Shown here: positions 20,027 through 29,192 of the stretch, in pieces | How positions within the stretch are numbered: position 1 is the first letter of the stretch | How the letters are laid out: each line of letters starts with the position of its first letter | NCBI GenBank assembly: GCA_947624655.1 | Contig: CANQLH010000019.1 | Span: 1-40,483 of the forward strand | From: an uncultured Clostridia bacterium | GTDB taxonomy: Bacteria > Bacillota > Clostridia > TANB77 > CAG-508 | DNA length: 40,483 nt | Direction: 5' to 3' | Program-made: the position numbers and the translations under genes | The notes under the pieces: generated by a model | What the model saw: the letters and a program-made list of their open reading frames with translations, nothing else | Databases searched by the model: none | Told to the model about the DNA's origin: nothing

Positions 20027-21179
20027 TTAAATTTTAAAGCCTTTTATATTATTTTCACATTCTTTTAAGAAAAATTTATCCGTTTGTCCTGATATATAAT
20101 CAATTACCATTCTTTTGATATTTGTTTTTTCCTTATATTCCTCTGTTTTATTATTTATAAAAGCAAATAAAATCTTATCACTTGATGTCATATTCTCTTC
20201 AATTTTAATATATTTTCTATTATCTACTTTTTCTAAGTAATAATAGAATAAATCTGAAAAGGCTTTTTCTAATTTATCTAAATTCTTTGTTGCCTCTTTT
20301 GAATTATATATATTCTCATAATTCCATTTTTTAAGCTTTATCATTGCTTCAAACACATCATCTGAATATTTTAAATAAGGCTTATCTATACTATTATTTA
20401 TTACATCCATTATTAAATTATTAACTATTTGTGCATTAGTGTTTCCTAAAACTTTTGTAATACTTTTTGGTATATCTTCTCTTTTTATAGTTTTAACAAT
20501 TATTGCATCTTCAATATCTCTTCCGATATATGCAATAATATCTGCAAGTCTTACAACACTTCCTTCTAATGTCATAGGTCTTATCTTTTTACTGTATCCT
20601 TGAACATTAAAAGTATTATCTACCTCTTCTAAAAAATCCTCTTTTGTTTTACTTGTATCAGGCTCATATTTATTTAACAGTATCTCTCCATTATGGGCAA
20701 GTATACCGGTCTAAAGTTTGCAAAGTCAAATTAAGATTTTCTAAGTCTTTTAACATTCTTACACTTTGTGCATTATGGCAAAAATATCCAATATTCTCTT
20801 TCCTTGCTATATCATCTAAAAATTTTTCTCCCGAATGACCAAAAGGAGTATGTCCTACATCATGCCCTAGAGCTATTGCTTCTATTAAGTCCTCGTTTAG
20901 TCTTAATGCTCTTCCTATTGTTCTTGCAACTTTTGCAACTAATTGCACATGTAATACTCTGTGTGTTATATGATCATTATCAATAAAAGAATATACTTGT
21001 GTTTTATCTATGTACCTTGCATAACTTTGCGAATGTATTATTTTATCTGTATCCCTGAAAAAAACTGGGCGTATATCTTGTTTTTCTTCATAAAATTTTA
21101 TTCCCTCTTCTGATTTACATGCAAATTTTGAAAATAATTTTTCATTTGTTAGCATTATTTCTTTTAAATTTTCTACCAA
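20027..21179 (-). CDS. dgt: dGTP triphosphohydrolase-like HD-domain protein, +1 frameshift at CGG
   Basis: HD-superfamily nucleotide hydrolase. The first frame has RDTDKIIHSQSYARYIDKTQV and the metal-binding GHDVGHTPFGHSGE; the second has MTLEGSVVRLADIIAYIGRDIEDA, the typical second half of the dGTPase family. They join at CGG 20706-20708, where skipping C gives TLD-GILAHNGE. The whole protein has 383 residues. A TTG start at 21179 is seven bases after AGGAG. Three other CGG triplets are out of frame and silent. The exact nucleotide specificity cannot be read from sequence. Confidence 0.9.
20706..20708 (-). other. dgt: CGG +1 recoding site in dgt
   Basis: GAC [C] GGT: Asp then Gly, giving DGILAHNGE. 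One of the two CGGT sites; the others are CGGA. Confidence 0.88.
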
Positions 21180-21215
21180 TGTTTTTCTCCTAACTATTTT
21201 TCTTTATATAAATTA

Positions 21216-21845
21216 TTAATCTTTTTTTGTCTCTATTTCTTCATTTGTTTGTGTATTTACATTTGATTCTTCTATATTATTCTTACCTTGTTCTGCTAAA
21301 TCATCTGTCACAATTTTCTGATTTTCATCAAATTTATATTTAGGAAGTTCTGGCAAGTCTTCTAATGTATTTAGACCAAATTTCTTTAAAAATTCCTCTG
21401 TGACTTTATATGACATAGGCTTACCTGGAAGGTCTAATTTTCCAGCTTCTTCTATTAAATTATGTTCTAATAGCCTATACATCGAAGCATCTGAGCTTAC
21501 TCCTCTTATATTATCAATCTCTGCTCTAGTAATTTGTGGATTATATGCAATTATGGCAAGCACCTCTAAAGCTGCCTGTGACAAATTAGGTTTTGCTCTT
21601 TTATCTATAATATGATAAATATATTCATGATATTCTTTTTTGCTTGACAATGTATATCCATTATTTACACATACAATTTCTATTCCTCTATTTTCTTCCT
21701 CATATTCTTTTATCATTTCTTCTATAATTTCTGCAATTTCTTTTTTATCCATTTCTAAGCTTATCATAAGTTCATCTAAAGTTACTACCTTACCACTTGC
21801 AAAAAGTATAGCTTCTATTATTCCTTTTACTTTGTTCTTCTCCAT
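21216..21845 (-). CDS. scpB: Segregation and condensation protein B
   Basis: Winged-helix partner of SMC-ScpA in chromosome condensation. IIEAILFASGKVVTLDEL at the start and QAALEVLAIIAYNPQITRAEIDNIRGVSSDASMYRLLE, then KPMSYKVTEEFLKKFGL, are typical of ScpB. The protein has 209 residues, with a C-terminal acidic and polar tail of about 35. ATG 21845 follows AAAAGGAG. No scpA is visible nearby. Dgt follows 36 bases downstream. Confidence 0.9.
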   Translation of the reverse strand: MEKNKVKGIIEAILFASGKVVTLDELMISLEMDKKEIAEIIEEMIKEYEEENRGIEIVCVNNGYTLSSKKEYHEYIYHIIDKRAKPNLSQAALEVLAIIAYNPQITRAEIDNIRGVSSDASMYRLLEHNLIEEAGKLDLPGKPMSYKVTEEFLKKFGLNTLEDLPELPKYKFDENQKIVTDDLAEQGKNNIEESNVNTQTNEEIETKKD

Positions 21846-21890
21846 TTAATTTTCTCCTTTTCCATATACAAGAAATATTAGACCAAAACA

Positions 21891-21962
21891 CATTGACTAG
21901 AGTCCTTTGTTCTTGCCGATTTGAGTTTCCAAACCAAAGGGATGGAACTCCCAAAGACAATG
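21891..21962. other. Pseudoknot-like structured element upstream of scpB
   Basis: Complementary segments are interleaved: CCTTTG (21904-21909) with CAAAGG (21935-21940), and GAGTTTCC (21923-21930) with GGAACTC (21944-21950, one bulge), all inside CATTG (21891-21895) and CAATG (21958-21962). This order is an H-type pseudoknot. The sequence is GC-richer than its surroundings. It could be a structured RNA, in the scpB leader if read on the minus strand, or part of a mobile element. Confidence 0.5.
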
Positions 21963-21973
21963 CTAAAGCTTTC

Positions 21974-22013
21974 TTATCTAATAGGAATTTTGGAGAAATT
22001 TCCTATTAGATAA
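21974..22013. repeat. 14-bp inverted repeat
   Basis: Arms 21974-21987 and 22000-22013 are perfect reverse complements with a 12-base spacer. It lies between the rpsR terminator and the pseudoknot-like element. Confidence 0.6.
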
Positions 22014-22044
22014 AAAAGTCATAGAATAATCCATCTATGACTTT
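22011..22044 (-). terminator. Terminator of the rpsF-ssb-rpsR operon
   Basis: An 11-bp stem (22015-22025 with 22034-22044, AAAGTCATAGA type) lies a few bases after the rpsR stop codon and runs into a T tract on the minus strand. Confidence 0.85.
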
Positions 22045-22049
22045 ACTTT

Positions 22050-22334
22050 TTAATTCTGTGTATATGGTAACATTGCAATATGTCTACATCTCTTTACTGC
22101 TAATGTTATGTCTCTTTGATGCTTTGCACAAGCTCCAGTTGCTCTTCTTGGCAATATTTTGCCTTTGTCATTTATGAATTTCTTTAATTGTTCTGGATTC
22201 TTGTAATCTAAAACTAAATTTTTGTCTGCACACAATGGGCAAACTTTTTTTCTTTGTTTTCTAAATTTAGGATTAAAATCATCATCATTATTATTTCTAT
22301 TATTTCTTCTATTATTTTGCTTTTTATCTGCCAT
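22050..22334 (-). CDS. rpsR: 30S ribosomal protein S18
   Basis: Protein of 94 residues with a basic N-terminal extension ([14 protein letters not shown]). [14 protein letters not shown]-like [12 protein letters not shown] and [30 protein letters not shown] are the S18 signature. The two N-terminal cysteines suggest a zinc-type S18. It ends the rpsF-ssb-rpsR operon. Confidence 0.96.
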   Translation of the reverse strand: MADKKQNNRRNNRNNNDDDFNPKFRKQRKKVCPLCADKNLVLDYKNPEQLKKFINDKGKILPRRATGACAKHQRDITLAVKRCRHIAMLPYTQN

Positions 22335-22360
22335 TATCTTTTCCCCCCTATCTATGATTT

Positions 22361-22789
22361 TTAGAATGGCAAGTCATCACTAGGTGTTAATTCAAATTCA
22401 GAATTTTGTGTGGCTTCAGTTCCAAATGTATTCTCGAAGTTTGCTCCCACATCTCCAGTTGTTCCATCTCTTCTTGAATCTGCAAAGTAAGCTTCTTCTG
22501 CTATAACTTCTGTTATATAATGTTTTTGTCCTTTATCATCATCCCAATTCCTTGTTTGAATTCTACCAATTACTCCGACTTGTTGTCCTTTTTTAAAATA
22601 TTTACTGCAAAATTCTCCTTGCTTTCCCCATGCAACTATGTTTATAAAATCTGCCTGTCTTTCTTCTCCTTGTCTTACAAACCTTCTATTAACTGCTAGA
22701 GAAAAGTTTGCTACTAAAGTATTGCTTGTTTGAGTATATCTCACTTCTGGATCTCTAGTTAACCTTCCCATTAATATTACTTTGTTCAT
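22361..22789 (-). CDS. ssb: Single-stranded DNA-binding protein
   Basis: Canonical 142-residue Ssb: OB-fold start [18 protein letters not shown], then NFSLAVNRR and [10 protein letters not shown], a flexible linker, and the acidic C-terminal DDLPF tip that recruits repair and replication partners. It lies between rpsF and rpsR as in most Firmicutes. Confidence 0.96.
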   Translation of the reverse strand: MNKVILMGRLTRDPEVRYTQTSNTLVANFSLAVNRRFVRQGEERQADFINIVAWGKQGEFCSKYFKKGQQVGVIGRIQTRNWDDDKGQKHYITEVIAEEAYFADSRRDGTTGDVGANFENTFGTEATQNSEFELTPSDDLPF

Positions 22790-22887
22790 TTACTATTCCT
22801 CCTTTTATACTTATCTCTCCAAAAAAGTATATATCTATCTTTTCTAGCTAAGTATTGCAAATTTACAAACAACACTTATTTTTAAGA

Positions 22888-23175
22888 CTATTCTTCGTCT
22901 TTTCTAACTACAATAAACTTAATGATTTCATCAGTTATTCTGTAATTTCTTTCAAGTTCAGCTATAAACTCTGGCTTTGCTTCGAAATTAAATAGAACAT
23001 AAAATCCTTCTTTGTTCTTTCCTATTTCATAAGCTAATTTTCTTTTACCCATTTGTGTAACTTCTGAAACTTTACCATGGTTATTAATCAAATCTGTAAA
23101 TCTAGTAATTAATGAATTAATTCCTTCTTCTTCAACATTTTGACTAATAATGATTATACTTTCGTATTTATTCAT
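22888..23175 (-). CDS. rpsF: 30S ribosomal protein S6
   Basis: Protein of 95 residues with the S6 pattern YESIIIISQNVEEEG, GKRKLAYEIGKNKEGFYVLFNFEA and ERNYRITDEIIKFIVVR. It is the first gene of the operon, with a strong AAGGAGGTGA ribosome site. Promoter and a leader hairpin lie upstream. Confidence 0.95.
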   Translation of the reverse strand: MNKYESIIIISQNVEEEGINSLITRFTDLINNHGKVSEVTQMGKRKLAYEIGKNKEGFYVLFNFEAKPEFIAELERNYRITDEIIKFIVVRKDEE

Positions 23176-23225
23176 TATTTTTCACCTCCTTATGGATATA
23201 TAGCCCATCTTTAAATATGAGCAAG

Positions 23226-23291
23226 GACGAAAAATTTAATATTCGTCAATTTAACATTAAAAATTTTACCATGTTTTTCTAGTTTTTGCAA
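23226..23291 (-). promoter_or_regulatory. Promoter and leader hairpin of the rpsF operon
   Basis: On the minus strand, -35 TTGCAA (23286-23291) and -10 TAAAAT (23263-23268) are 17 bases apart. Downstream, GACGAA (23226-23231) and TTCGTC (23242-23247) form a hairpin in the leader, followed by a GATGGGC segment. S6:S18 autoregulation of this leader is known in many bacteria, but the conserved site could not be matched with certainty. Confidence 0.5.
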
Positions 23292-23306
23292 GCTTTTTAT
23301 CAAAAT

Positions 23307-24935
23307 TTACGCTATTTTTCTCAATTCTTTTGCATGTTCTATTGTTATTTCATTTACATTTCCACTAGCTATTCTTGCAATTTCTCTAATTGTTTCTTCT
23401 TCTGTTAATCTTTTAATACTTGTTTTTGTCCTATTTTCTTCTACATCTTTACTGATATAATAGTTATAATCTCCTTTTGCAACAATATTAGCTAAGTGTG
23501 TTACACATAAAACTTGATGTTTCTTAGATATTAGTTTTAATTTTTCTCCTACACTATTAGCTACAATACCGCTTATTCCTGTGTCTATTTCATCAAATAC
23601 CATAGTTGAAACTTTGTCTAAGTCTGCAAGAACATTTTTTATTGCAAGCATTATCCTTGACATTTCTCCACCTGATGCAATTTTTATAAGTGGTTTTTCA
23701 TCCTCTCCAACGTTTGTACTTATCATAAATTCTACTTTATCTAATCCATTTACTCCGAACCTTTTATCATTATCATATTCTACCTTTGCATTAAATTTTG
23801 CATTTTTCATTTCTAATTCTTTAAGCTCTTGATTTATTTTTTCGTTAAGCTTTTGAGCATATTCTTTTCTTATATTGCTCATTTGGCTTGCAAGCTTTTC
23901 CAGTTTTTCTTCTATTTTCTTTAATTCCTTTTTTAGTTTATTTATATATTCTTCAGAATTTTCTATTTTTTTAATTTTTTCATTTACTTCTAAATTATAT
24001 TTTAATATTTCATCTATGCTATTACCATATTTTCTTTTTAGTGAATATATTAAATCTAACCTTTCTTCTACTTTGTTTCGTTCTTCTTCATCAAAATATG
24101 CATCAATATTATAACTCTCTATATCTCTTGATAGTTCTTGTAAATCGTAATATGTACTTTTTAAACTATTTAATGATTGTTCATACTTAGAATCAATATT
24201 TTCTATTTTTTCTAATGCTCTAATTGCTGTACTTATGGAATCTATTGCAACATCATTAATTTGTATGTTTGCTTCATTTAAGTTCTTAGATATTTTTTCT
24301 GAATTCATAATTTTACATCTTAAATTTTCTAATTCTTCTTCTTCTCCTAATTTTAAATTCGCAGTTTCAATCTCATTAGTTTGATATTTAAGTAAATCAA
24401 GTTCTCTTTGCTTACTCTTATCATCTCCATAGTTATTATTGAGTTCTTGCCTTATTTCGTTATATCTTGCGAATTGACTATTATACTCTTGTTTTAAATC
24501 ATTTATATCTTTACATGCCATTTCATCTAAATATTTAATATGCATATTTACATCTAATAAAGATTGATTTTCATTTTGCCCATGTATATCTATTATATCT
24601 CTCATAAATGTCTTAAGCTCACTCACAGAAACTAGCCTTCCATTTATTTTACACGTATTTCTACCATTTAAATATACTTCTCTTGATACAACAATGTTTT
24701 CATCTAAACCCAATTTGTTATTCGGCAAATACATAGACACTTCAACATAAGAAAATTCTTGTCCTTTCCTTATCATTTCTTTAGAGAATCTTCCACCAGA
24801 TATTATTTGAAGTGAATCAATTATTAAAGTCTTACCAGCTCCTGTTTCTCCTGTAAGTATATTCAATCCTTCATTTAAATTAACGCTTATATCATCTATA
24901 ATTCCAACATTTTTTATGTGCAAAGTGCTTATCAT
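23307..24935 (-). CDS. recN: DNA repair protein RecN
   Basis: SMC-like ATPase for double-strand break repair. Walker A GETGAGKT lies near residue 30, a long coiled coil fills the centre, and the C-terminal part has the ABC signature region KIASGGEMSRIMLAIK and Walker B MVFDEIDTGISG. ATG 24935 was chosen because GGAGG lies seven bases upstream; a longer reading from 24962 would include that ribosome site. Three CGG triplets in or just before it are out of frame. Length is about 542 residues, normal for the family. Confidence 0.95.
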   Translation of the reverse strand: MISTLHIKNVGIIDDISVNLNEGLNILTGETGAGKTLIIDSLQIISGGRFSKEMIRKGQEFSYVEVSMYLPNNKLGLDENIVVSREVYLNGRNTCKINGRLVSVSELKTFMRDIIDIHGQNENQSLLDVNMHIKYLDEMACKDINDLKQEYNSQFARYNEIRQELNNNYGDDKSKQRELDLLKYQTNEIETANLKLGEEEELENLRCKIMNSEKISKNLNEANIQINDVAIDSISTAIRALEKIENIDSKYEQSLNSLKSTYYDLQELSRDIESYNIDAYFDEEERNKVEERLDLIYSLKRKYGNSIDEILKYNLEVNEKIKKIENSEEYINKLKKELKKIEEKLEKLASQMSNIRKEYAQKLNEKINQELKELEMKNAKFNAKVEYDNDKRFGVNGLDKVEFMISTNVGEDEKPLIKIASGGEMSRIMLAIKNVLADLDKVSTMVFDEIDTGISGIVANSVGEKLKLISKKHQVLCVTHLANIVAKGDYNYYISKDVEENRTKTSIKRLTEEETIREIARIASGNVNEITIEHAKELRKIA

Positions 24936-25015
24936 CTTAAAACCTCCGTTTTGCGAATTCATGTTTGTATTTTATATTATTTTTTTTAAGATGTCAAGAG
25001 TTTTTAAAAAAATAT

Positions 25016-25895
25016 TTATTCTTCTTTAAAGCCTAATCCATAAGCCTCTCTTGCATTAAATATAGTCATAAAAGACTCTTTGTCTATTTTGCTTGCAATT
25101 CGTCTTATTTTAACTATTTCATATTTTGATGCAACACACCAAAGAATCATCTTTTCTTCTTCTCGATACATTCCCTTAGCATAAATTGCAGTGCTCCCTC
25201 TCTCAAGCTTTGCACTTATTTCTTCTGCAATTTCCTTATATTTATCTGATACAATAAAAATCATTTTTGTAAAATTTGTTCCTTCTGCGATAATCTCTAT
25301 AAGCTTTCCAATAATGTATATTGCAATTGCTGAATATAAACCTATTTCAATTTGTTTTAAGGCTATTACGTTTATTCCAACTATAATTATATCTAATATT
25401 ACAAGTAAGCTTCCTGTTTTTATTGTAGGATACATTCTTGATATAATATTACTCAATAATTCTGTTCCACCAGTTGAAGCATTATCCTTTAGAATAATTG
25501 CATTTCCAACTCCTACAATTAATCCACCATAAATAGACGCAAGAAGTTTATCATGCGTGATTACCTTAAAATTTGCAAATATTATTTCAAAAAGATTTAA
25601 AAGAGCAGATAATACAACTGTTCCAATTATTGCTTTTGTTAAAAATCTTTTTCCAACTTTTACATATGCAATTATAAATAATGGTATATTTAGTATAAGT
25701 GTTGTTGTGCCAACTTTTACTCCAAATAAATAGTACAAAACTGTTGCAATTCCGGCTAAATCCTCCAGAAGACAATTGATTTGGAAGTAAAAATACTACT
25801 ATCCCTATTGCCATAAAAACACACCCAACTATTATAATTAAAAATTCTTTAATATACTTAATAAAAATTTCCATGCTTGTATTATTTACAAACAT
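25016..25895 (-). CDS. YitT-family membrane protein (DUF161/DUF2179), +1 frameshift at CGG
   Basis: With the shift the protein has 292 residues: five to six transmembrane helices (first about 13-35) and a C-terminal cytoplasmic DUF2179 domain (about 215-290, ERGSTAIYAKGMYREEEKMILWCV). The family is widespread in Firmicutes, of uncertain transport function. The frame breaks at CGG 25752-25754: LPNQLSSGGFS-GIATVLYYLFG is restored by skipping C and is the classical YitT motif. No good ribosome site precedes either ATG (25895 or 25874); both lie within a strong hairpin at 25865-25903. Confidence 0.88.
25752..25754 (-). other. CGG +1 recoding site in the yitT-like gene
   Basis: AGC [C] GGA: Ser then Gly, in the conserved GGFSGIA motif. 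Confidence 0.88.
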
Positions 25896-25903
25896 GGAAA
25901 TTT
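25865..25903 (-). terminator. Terminator-like hairpin overlapping the start of the yitT-like gene
   Basis: Arms of about 17-18 bp with a five-base loop (AAATTTCCATG paired with CATGGAAATTT plus inner pairs). On the minus strand it follows the stop of the radical-SAM-like gene and is followed by TTTTTATT. It also covers the start codons of the next gene, so attenuation is possible. Confidence 0.6.
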
Positions 25904-25913
25904 TATACTTTTA

Positions 25914-26780
25914 CTAATCACTATATACTTCCAAAACACTTATCTTTGATTTTCCAATTTTCATATCAGGATTTCCCTCTGCTTTTATAGATACATTATA
26001 TAATTCCTCTAATTTCTCTGCATTTTCTTTTTGATATCCAATAACATTAGGAAGTTCTTTTGGATTTACTTCAATCTTTACTTTTCTTACCTTTACATTA
26101 AACTTCTTTATCTTCTCAACTATGCTATCATACCATATGCTATCAGTTACAAGTTGGCCAAATTCTTCATGATATGGACCTGCAATTATCTCAGTTTCTT
26201 CTGATTCATTTAATTCATTTTGCTTTACTATACTTATTTGTTTTATATGCATCCTATTAAATTCATAAACAACCTCTTTGCATCTCTCTATTGCTTGGTT
26301 TAAAGTTAAAGGTTCATATTTTTCTTTTTTTAATTCTTGCTCTAATTTCGTATTTTTTACAACCACCATTGGGTATATTCTTACACTATTTGGTTTTAAC
26401 TTAGCAAGTTCTCTAGCAGTATTTAATTCATCTAATCTTGTACTATCTGGAAGTCCTATTCCTACTTGAAATGATACCTTAAATCCCTTCCACTTTATCA
26501 TTTTAGTTGCCTTTTTTATTTGTTCAAAATTATAAGTATAACCACATCTTTTCAAAATATATTCATTTGTAGATTGTACTTCAAGTTCTATTGTAGATAC
26601 GTTATATTTTTTTAGTTTTTTCAATATATCTTTATTTACAAGATTTGGAGAAATTGAAACTTTTAATTTGTTAAACCTCTTGTTTTCTATATCTTCATTT
26701 GCATTTTTTAGAAATTTTTCTTGTTCCTTGTTGGAAATTCCTGTTAAACTTCCCACAAATGCTTCATTTATTTTCTTCAC
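25914..26780 (-). CDS. Radical-SAM-like barrel protein lacking the N-terminal cluster motif
   Basis: Protein of 288 residues that aligns by eye with the body of the Elp3-like radical SAM proteins often found next to rnc: FVGSLTGISNKEQEKFL (family FYGGSFTA), SISPNLVNKDIL, TIELEVQS, GFKVSFQVGIGLPDST, SVRIYPMVVVKNTKLE, and a C-terminal domain with AGPYHEEFGQLV. The N-terminal part with CxxxCxxC for the 4Fe-4S cluster is missing, because the GTG start at 26780 lies directly after the rnc stop. There is no other frame to supply it. It is either a functional non-radical derivative or a decaying gene; the rest is well preserved. Confidence 0.75.
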   Translation of the reverse strand: MKKINEAFVGSLTGISNKEQEKFLKNANEDIENKRFNKLKVSISPNLVNKDILKKLKKYNVSTIELEVQSTNEYILKRCGYTYNFEQIKKATKMIKWKGFKVSFQVGIGLPDSTRLDELNTARELAKLKPNSVRIYPMVVVKNTKLEQELKKEKYEPLTLNQAIERCKEVVYEFNRMHIKQISIVKQNELNESEETEIIAGPYHEEFGQLVTDSIWYDSIVEKIKKFNVKVRKVKIEVNPKELPNVIGYQKENAEKLEELYNVSIKAEGNPDMKIGKSKISVLEVYSD

Positions 26781-26792
26781 TTATTTTCACCT

Positions 26793-27467
26793 CTACTCCA
26801 TACCTTTAAGTGCAAATTTTGCAGCCTCCATCTCTGCTTTCTTCTTACTCTTGCCTCTACCCTTAGCTAGTATTTTGTCATTACAAAGAACTTGCGCAAC
26901 AAACTGTTTATCATGATCTGGGCCTTTTTCTGAAATTATTTCATATTGTATTTTTACATTTCCATTCTCTTGTAACTTTTCTTGAAGAACAGTTTTATAG
27001 TCTTTTATTCCTACATGTTTACTCTCTAGTTTTATTGTTTTATCTAAATTAGATATTATAAACTTTTCAACTGGCTCCAACCCACTATCTAAATACATTG
27101 CAGCTATAACCGCTTCTATACTATCTGCAAGAATAGCTTTATTTTTAACTTCGCCTGTTATTTTTTCTCCCCTACCTGTAATTAAAAACTCTCTAAAACC
27201 ATGTCTTACTGCAATTTTATATAAACTTTCTTCACATACAACAGTTGCTCTAACTTTTGTCATTTCTCCTTCTTTTAAATCTTTATATTCATTATATAAA
27301 TATTTGCTTGTTACAAATTCAAGTATACTATCTCCAAGGAATTCTAACTTTTCATTACTTTCTACGCCATGCGCATTTGCATATGAAGTATGAGTTAATG
27401 CTGTTTTCAATAATTCTTTATTCTTAAATACATAACCAATGCTTTTTTCTATTTTTCCATAGTGCAT
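26793..27467 (-). CDS. rnc: Ribonuclease III
   Basis: Double-strand-specific RNase. The catalytic signature NEKLEFLGDSILEFVTS and the downstream acidic site EAVIAAMYLDSG are present, followed by a C-terminal dsRNA-binding domain (about 150-222, DYKTVLQEKLQENG to GKSKKKAEMEAAKFAL). ATG 27467 was preferred because GGAGGAG lies upstream; the longer reading from 27488 includes that site. A CGG in GCG GTT is out of frame. Confidence 0.95.
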   Translation of the reverse strand: MHYGKIEKSIGYVFKNKELLKTALTHTSYANAHGVESNEKLEFLGDSILEFVTSKYLYNEYKDLKEGEMTKVRATVVCEESLYKIAVRHGFREFLITGRGEKITGEVKNKAILADSIEAVIAAMYLDSGLEPVEKFIISNLDKTIKLESKHVGIKDYKTVLQEKLQENGNVKIQYEIISEKGPDHDKQFVAQVLCNDKILAKGRGKSKKKAEMEAAKFALKGME

Positions 27468-27551
27468 TTTTAACTCCTCCTTGTTCAATAAGTATTATAT
27501 AATGCTATTTTATAAAAAGCAAGGCTTATTTTTTATAAGCTGTTTTGAATT

Positions 27552-27736
27552 GTTACAAGATAATGGTTTTATATTAAAGAATAGCTGAAATGATTTATTT
27601 GAAAGAGCTACCGGAGCGTAGCGTAGGGCGAATGGAGCAGTCTACATATATATCTTTAATTTGTAGACTGCGACACCAAAGCTCTAAAAATAAATCATTT
27701 CAGCTATTCTATTGAAACGCCTCATTATCCTGTAAC
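27552..27736. repeat. Structured element E2 with terminal inverted repeats
   Basis: Outer repeats GTTACAAGATAATG (27552-27565) and CATTATCCTGTAAC (27723-27736) match at 13 of 14 positions. Symmetric 12-base spacers lead to perfect 23-bp arms (27578-27600 and 27688-27710). The core has a 10-bp hairpin (27637-27646 with 27662-27671) and the motifs CGACACCAA and GGGCGAATGGAG shared with E1. The right end lies inside the 3' end of the next gene, whose last codons it supplies. Confidence 0.7.
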
Positions 27737-27885
27737 TCATTAACCACTTGTTCTTTATGCGTAAGTTCATAAAGCTTTAGCCCTATTTCTGTTCCATGAT
27801 AATACATGTATATTATTCCTTGCGAATATAGATAAAACGCTATAATTATTAAAATCCAAATTCCAAAAGTTTTCAATCTATCCAT
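27709..27885 (-). CDS. Small single-helix membrane protein
   Basis: Protein of 58 residues with one hydrophobic segment (about 5-27) and a polar tail. ATG 27885 is used because GGAGAAAGGA lies just upstream; a TTG at 27906 would include that site in the protein. The final residues (about LQDNEAFQ) are encoded within the terminal repeat of element E2, so the C-terminus may have been replaced when the element arrived. No function assigned. Confidence 0.5.
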   Translation of the reverse strand: MDRLKTFGIWILIIIAFYLYSQGIIYMYYHGTEIGLKLYELTHKEQVVNELQDNEAFQ

Positions 27886-27945
27886 TTTCTTCTTTCCTTT
27901 CTCCAATTTATATAAAATTATACCATAAATCAGATAATATGTAAA

Positions 27946-29175
27946 CTAGTCTTGTAAGTTTTCTACGGCTGTAAGGATTCCTATTTTGCCATATTCATAC
28001 GTTAACCCACCTTGTAAAAAAGCAATAAAAGGTGCTCTTATTGGGCCATCACAAGAAAGTTCTATTGATGAGCCTTGAGTAAAACTACCACTTGCCATTA
28101 TTATTTTATCATTATATCCTGGCATGTCCCAAGGTTCTGGAACTGAATCTGAATCAACAGCAGAACCCTTTTGTATTCCTTGACAAAACTTTATTAATTT
28201 TTCTGGATTATTAAACTCTATTGTTTGAACTATATCTGTACGTTTTTCATTATACCTTGGTGCTACTTTGTACCCTAGTTTTTCTAATAATCTGCTTGCA
28301 AATACTGCTGTTTTTAAACTGCTTGCAACCACACTTGGTGCTAAATATATTCCCTGTAAAAAACTTTTATTTGCTCCCAACGTTGGACCAACTTCTTTAC
28401 CTTGCCCAGGAGATGTTAATCTTTCTGCTGAAAGCGAAACATACTTTTCCTTTCCAGCAATATATGCACCATTTTGTGCAATTCCTCCTCCTAAATTTTT
28501 TATAAGAGAGCCAACAATTACATCTGCTCCTACTTCCAACGGAGTTTGCCTTTCTACAAATTCACAGTAACAGTTATCTACAAAAATTATAACTTCTTTA
28601 TCAATCTCACGTATTTTCTTTACAACATTTTCTATTTTTTCTATTGTGATGCTATCTCTTGATGAATATCCTTTAGAACGTTGAATATGTATTAATTTTA
28701 TTTTTTCTTTCTTTAATACTTCTTGTATCTTCTCTATGTCAAATTCATTTTGTACTAAATCAATTTGTTTATACTTTACTCCAAACGCTTTTAATGAACT
28801 TTCATTTTCTGTTATTCCTATCACTTCATCTAATGTATCATATGGTTTACCTGATATAGCAAGAAGTGTATCATTTGGTCTAAGAAATGCAAATAATGCA
28901 ACTGTAAGTGCATGTGTGCCAGATATAAATTGATTCCTAACTAAGCTATCCTCTGCTCCTAAAACTTCTGCAAATATTTTCTCAATACACTCTCTTCCAA
29001 CATCATTATATCCGTATCCTGTACTTGAATTAAAATGAATTTCTGATACATTATTTCTTTGAAACGCTCTTAATACCTTTTCACTATTAAACATTGCATC
29101 TTCATCTATCTTTTTTAACTCATCTTTTATTTCTTCTTCCACTTCTTTAGCAAGTTTAATTAATTCTTCTCTCAT
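27946..29175 (-). CDS. PLP-dependent methionine gamma-lyase family protein (aluminium resistance type)
   Basis: Protein of 409 residues of the Met_gamma_lyase/YnbB family, fold-type I PLP enzymes often annotated as aluminium resistance proteins. Visible features are the N-terminal HFNSSTGYGYNDVGRECIE, RNQFISGTHALTVALF for cofactor phosphate binding, FVDNCYCEFVE with the PLP-contacting Asp, and the lysine in GSLIKNLGGGIAQ expected to form the Schiff base. The start is ATG 29175. The natural substrate of the family is not well defined. Confidence 0.85.
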   Translation of the reverse strand: MREELIKLAKEVEEEIKDELKKIDEDAMFNSEKVLRAFQRNNVSEIHFNSSTGYGYNDVGRECIEKIFAEVLGAEDSLVRNQFISGTHALTVALFAFLRPNDTLLAISGKPYDTLDEVIGITENESSLKAFGVKYKQIDLVQNEFDIEKIQEVLKKEKIKLIHIQRSKGYSSRDSITIEKIENVVKKIREIDKEVIIFVDNCYCEFVERQTPLEVGADVIVGSLIKNLGGGIAQNGAYIAGKEKYVSLSAERLTSPGQGKEVGPTLGANKSFLQGIYLAPSVVASSLKTAVFASRLLEKLGYKVAPRYNEKRTDIVQTIEFNNPEKLIKFCQGIQKGSAVDSDSVPEPWDMPGYNDKIIMASGSFTQGSSIELSCDGPIRAPFIAFLQGGLTYEYGKIGILTAVENLQD

Positions 29176-29192
29176 TATATTTCCCCTTTACC

